A stretch of 8,923 nucleotides of DNA, taken from contig JAATEU010000252.1 of assembly GCA_015655565.1 (NCBI GenBank), forward strand, positions 1 through 8,923, given 5' to 3'. The position numbers were made by a program, and so were the translations under genes. The notes under the pieces were generated by a model. It had not been told where the DNA came from. It did no database searches and saw nothing but the letters and a program-made list of their open reading frames with translations. Source of the DNA: Clostridiales bacterium (GTDB lineage: Bacteria; Bacillota; Clostridia; Lachnospirales; Lachnospiraceae). The first letter of the stretch is position 1; each line of letters starts with the position of its first letter. This document shows positions 6,853-8,923 of this stretch, piece after piece.

Positions 6853-7941
6853 TCACTGTGTTCTTTTTTTACTGCTTTTATTTTTTGTTTTTTTTGTTTC
6901 TTTTGCAATTATTTCGTTAAACCTCTTGGCGTAAGCAAAATGAGGAAACAGCATGGGGTTATTGAATAGTATGAGCAGTTGATTCAATTGCAGGTTCAGA
7001 GATAAAAAAGGATTATCTTCAACTTTTAAATCGTCTAATGTATTCTCCAGCAAAAAAGCGTCCGGATCATCACTGAACTTTAATTCCTGATAATCCCTTT
7101 GAATTTCCAACTTTTTCTGTTCAATTTCCTGTTTTAACCTAATTTTTTCCTGTTCATCTTTTGGATGTCTCGAATCCGGGAATCCATACAAATGAAGCTT
7201 ATCATCACAAACATCCTTTGATGCTCCTTCATTCAACTGCTTTCCCCACCATCCAAGACTTTTATCCGCATGCTTAACGATTACTGCAAAACGGTTCAAT
7301 TCATTGTCCGTATTTTTCTTTTCCTGAATAATAAAATCAAAATGATCACCTAGCTTCTCTTTGATATTTTCCAGAGGCTCTTCCGTTACTGTTTGTTTGA
7401 TACAGGCTAGAATTTTAATAGGACGGGTGCTTTTTTGCGTTGAGTTCGTCAATCCTGTGGCATAACCGCTTACCATTCTGGCTATACCGGATTGACATGT
7501 GCATAATCCGTCAATGCTTGTTGCCCAGTCTCTTAGGTTTTCAGGATTCAGACTGACACTTTTACATTCTATAACCAGCGCCACCGCTTCGATAGGGATG
7601 AATTTCAATGTATTATACTGAAAAACATAAGGAGTATATTGCTCGTCAAACACGGCAATATCCACTTCTTTCGATACATTTCCCTTGGAATCGATGATCA
7701 TAACTCCCTGGGCCAGAGAAAATTTTTGAGGAATAATACTTCTGAAAAACTGAATCCACATTTCCTCCCGGTAATTCCCGGTTAACCCGTCGTGCTCTGA
7801 GGCTAAATTCATTTCTTCAACCATTTTTCTGTTCAGATCATCATAATTTTTATGGATTCTATTAAAGACACTTTCTTTGTTAACTGTTTCTGATTCATTT
7901 TTTATCATTTTGTTTTGTTTTTTTCCGTTATTTTTAGCCAT
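6853..7941 (-). CDS. DUF6602-like putative PD-(D/E)XK nuclease
   Basis: 362 residues; ATG 7941 has GGAGGAG 7 bases upstream. A basic N-terminal tail precedes a helical region (about 20-48), then HDGLTGNYREEMW (50-62), SLAQGVMIIDSKGNVS (75-90), VDIAVFD (93-99) and ALVIECKSV (121-129). The order Glu59/Glu60 - Asp94 - Glu125-x-Lys127, with the last two on predicted strands, is the signature of the restriction-endonuclease fold, and the surrounding pattern resembles DUF6602 proteins as I know them. The C-terminal half has a charged coiled-coil stretch (about 262-288), a hydrophobic helical segment (312-347) and a Lys-rich tail. No CARF or SAVED sensor, signal peptide or membrane segment is visible. 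It is the first gene behind a promoter, and its stop lies 54 bases before cas10 with no terminator between, so co-transcription is likely. A role as nuclease effector of the type III-D-like module is inference; an unrelated restriction-type defence gene is the alternative. Confidence 0.72.
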   Translation of the reverse strand: MAKNNGKKQNKMIKNESETVNKESVFNRIHKNYDDLNRKMVEEMNLASEHDGLTGNYREEMWIQFFRSIIPQKFSLAQGVMIIDSKGNVSKEVDIAVFDEQYTPYVFQYNTLKFIPIEAVALVIECKSVSLNPENLRDWATSIDGLCTCQSGIARMVSGYATGLTNSTQKSTRPIKILACIKQTVTEEPLENIKEKLGDHFDFIIQEKKNTDNELNRFAVIVKHADKSLGWWGKQLNEGASKDVCDDKLHLYGFPDSRHPKDEQEKIRLKQEIEQKKLEIQRDYQELKFSDDPDAFLLENTLDDLKVEDNPFLSLNLQLNQLLILFNNPMLFPHFAYAKRFNEIIAKETKKTKNKSSKKRTQ

Positions 7942-7948
7942 TCTTTAT

Positions 7949-7955
7949 CTCCTCC
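7949..7955 (-). promoter_or_regulatory. Ribosome binding site of DUF6602-like gene
   Basis: GGAGGAG lies 7 bases before ATG 7941 and supports this start over the later in-frame Met12. Confidence 0.7.
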
Positions 7956-7980
7956 ATAAACTATTTTGCTTCTCTTGTAC

Positions 7981-8022
7981 AGTGATTCGAGATTATAAAC
8001 CCGACTTTTTCTGAAATTCACT
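7981..8022. repeat. Short imperfect inverted repeat flanking the promoter
   Basis: agtgattc (7981-7988) and gaaattcact (8013-8022) form imperfect inverted arms (AGTGA...TCACT core) that bracket the -35 to +1 region. It could be an operator for a dimeric regulator, but five to seven matching bases in an AT-rich spacer can arise by chance. Confidence 0.2.
7992..8021 (-). promoter_or_regulatory. Probable sigma-70-type promoter of the nuclease-cas operon
   Basis: A perfect TATAAT -10 box lies at 7997-7992 on the minus strand. A weak -35 (GTGAAT, 8021-8016; three of six consensus bases) lies 18 bases upstream. Transcription would start near 7985, giving a leader of roughly 45 bases before ATG 7941. 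It is the only clear promoter-like site in the longest intergenic stretch of the window (8051-7942), so it probably drives the nuclease, cas10 and all downstream RAMP genes. The poor -35 suggests weak or activated transcription. Confidence 0.5.
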
Positions 8023-8051
8023 ATCATATCTTCATTATCGTACACCTATCA

Positions 8052-8923
8052 TTAAGCCGTAAAATATTTCTGATTTTTACTGTTTGGCTTATCCGGTATG
8101 GTCAATCTAAGCTGACCTGACTGAATAAGCGGCTGGATATACTTGTACAATAGATGATTTTTATCTTTAATATCAAGGAATTTTTGCATTTCATTTCTAC
8201 TGCGGGGTGTTCTGCAAAAATCAATTAACAACTGCATTTTATCTGTTGGGGTATCTGACTTTTTTTGTTGCGGTATCACTCGTTCAGTAATAGGAATGAT
8301 AAGCTTAAACACGTTTTCTTCGATAAATTTGGGACTGCTGCCTGTATATATTTTTAGATACTTGTTAATATTCTTGATACCGGAGCCAAGCTCGTCCACC
8401 AGCCCTATCTCTCTGAAAAACTTTGATATAACAGGGTTTTTGGGATATGGAGAAAAATTATCTGCATTAATCTCTCCAAAGCCGTGCGGCCTGTTAGCAT
8501 TTTCAGTACGAACGAAATCAACTTCAATAATAAGTTTTGGAGGAAATGCATTGGAGAATTCTCTGTGAATCAGCAAATTGGAGGATACTTCACGGAAAAT
8601 TTTATTTCTTATACTTATTCGTTGAGCACCTTCCAAATAAAAAAAATCATTTAAATGCTTTTCTACAAAAGCCATCAACCTATAAAAACTGTCTATCAGA
8701 TTGACTCTGATAACATCTCTGTCATCATAGCGGTCAAGATCTTTTATTCTGACGATGGCATCCGTTTTATAATAGGGAAGGGCGGAAGTAATAAGCTGCT
8801 CACTGCCAAGCAGAAGAATACCTGCCAGATTTAAACCTTCCTGGCCTGTGTTCGGATCTTTCCCGTAAAGGTTCGCGCTTTTTATCAAATCTAAATCGTT
8901 TAGCGTATCCCAAAGATGTGTTG
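8052..8923 (-). CDS. AlbA/Schlafen-type RecG-like ATP-binding transcriptional regulator, N-terminus cut by window edge
   Basis: The frame is open to the right edge; 289 residues are visible and the N-terminus, including the expected AlbA_2 (Schlafen-like) domain, lies outside. Visible residues (numbered from the edge): ANLYGKDPNTGQEGLNLAG (16-34), YYKTDAIVRIKDLDRYDDRD (50-69), an ATP-binding (HATPase_c_4-type) core with REVSSNLLIHREFSNAF (110-126), NRPHGFGEINADNFSPYPKN (143-162), and the Gly box DELGSGIKNINKY (176-188). A C-terminal winged helix (about 225-289) has LLIDFCRTPRSRNEMQKFL and ends with TIPDKPNSKNQKY. This layout is typical of proteins annotated as RecG-like or AlbA-domain putative transcriptional regulators, common in Clostridia and Bacteroidetes; the family's true function is poorly known and some members occur in defence islands. 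It is separated from the nuclease gene by 110 bases with a new promoter, so it may be a separate unit. A regulatory link to the cas genes is speculation. Confidence 0.85.
   Translation of the reverse strand, partial: THLWDTLNDLDLIKSANLYGKDPNTGQEGLNLAGILLLGSEQLITSALPYYKTDAIVRIKDLDRYDDRDVIRVNLIDSFYRLMAFVEKHLNDFFYLEGAQRISIRNKIFREVSSNLLIHREFSNAFPPKLIIEVDFVRTENANRPHGFGEINADNFSPYPKNPVISKFFREIGLVDELGSGIKNINKYLKIYTGSSPKFIEENVFKLIIPITERVIPQQKKSDTPTDKMQLLIDFCRTPRSRNEMQKFLDIKDKNHLLYKYIQPLIQSGQLRLTIPDKPNSKNQKYFTA

Noticed and set aside
7942..8051. Rho-independent terminator after the RecG-like gene
   Set aside because: No GC-rich hairpin followed by a T run was found. The only inverted repeat is short and AT-rich, and brackets the promoter.
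8296..8568. Plus-strand open frame of 90 codons opposite the RecG-like gene
   Set aside because: It mirrors the conserved ATP-binding region of the minus-strand gene and has no domain of its own.
1..8923. CRISPR array, tRNA, rRNA or insertion sequence
   Set aside because: No regularly spaced direct repeats, no tRNA-like cloverleaf, and no transposase motifs or terminal repeats were seen by eye on either strand.

Overview
The window is a compact minus-strand locus with short spacers, nested start codons and strong AGGAGG-type ribosome binding sites. Moderate GC and protein style suggest a low-to-moderate-GC Firmicute, probably a clostridial relative. This is inference from composition only, as no taxonomic marker is present.

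Layout in transcription order (right to left). (1) 8923-8052: the C-terminal part of an AlbA/Schlafen-type, RecG-like ATP-binding protein with a C-terminal winged helix; it runs off the right edge. (2) 8051-7942: a 110-base spacer with a perfect TATAAT -10 box reading into the next gene. (3) 7941-6853: a DUF6602-like protein with a PD-(D/E)XK nuclease signature. (4) 6798-5218: a short Cas10-like protein without an HD domain. (5) 5240-4509: a single-domain Cas7 (Csm3-like RAMP). (6) 4522-2819: a Csx10-like Cas5 subunit with a long helical C-terminal extension. (7) 2841-1381: a tandem two-domain Cas7. (8) 1403-987: a small Csx19-like protein. (9) 990-1: the first 330 residues of a TIGR03986-like (all1473-type) RAMP protein, open through the left edge.

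The gene set cas10 - cas7 - csx10 - cas7x2 - csx19 - TIGR03986-like RAMP matches a type III-D CRISPR effector module. The six effector genes all overlap their neighbours, so they are probably translated together and assembled as one RNA-guided complex. No CRISPR array, cas6, cas1/cas2 or CARF/SAVED effector is visible. The left side is cut inside the operon, so these could lie beyond it.

The most unusual points are: the putative nuclease placed as first gene of the operon with no visible cyclic-oligonucleotide sensor; a minimal Cas10 with AGDD in place of GGDD and no zinc-finger cysteines; apparent loss of the Csm3-type catalytic Asp in the Cas7 domains; and a subunit architecture that looks intermediate between ordinary III-D and the heavily fused III-D variant (III-Dv).
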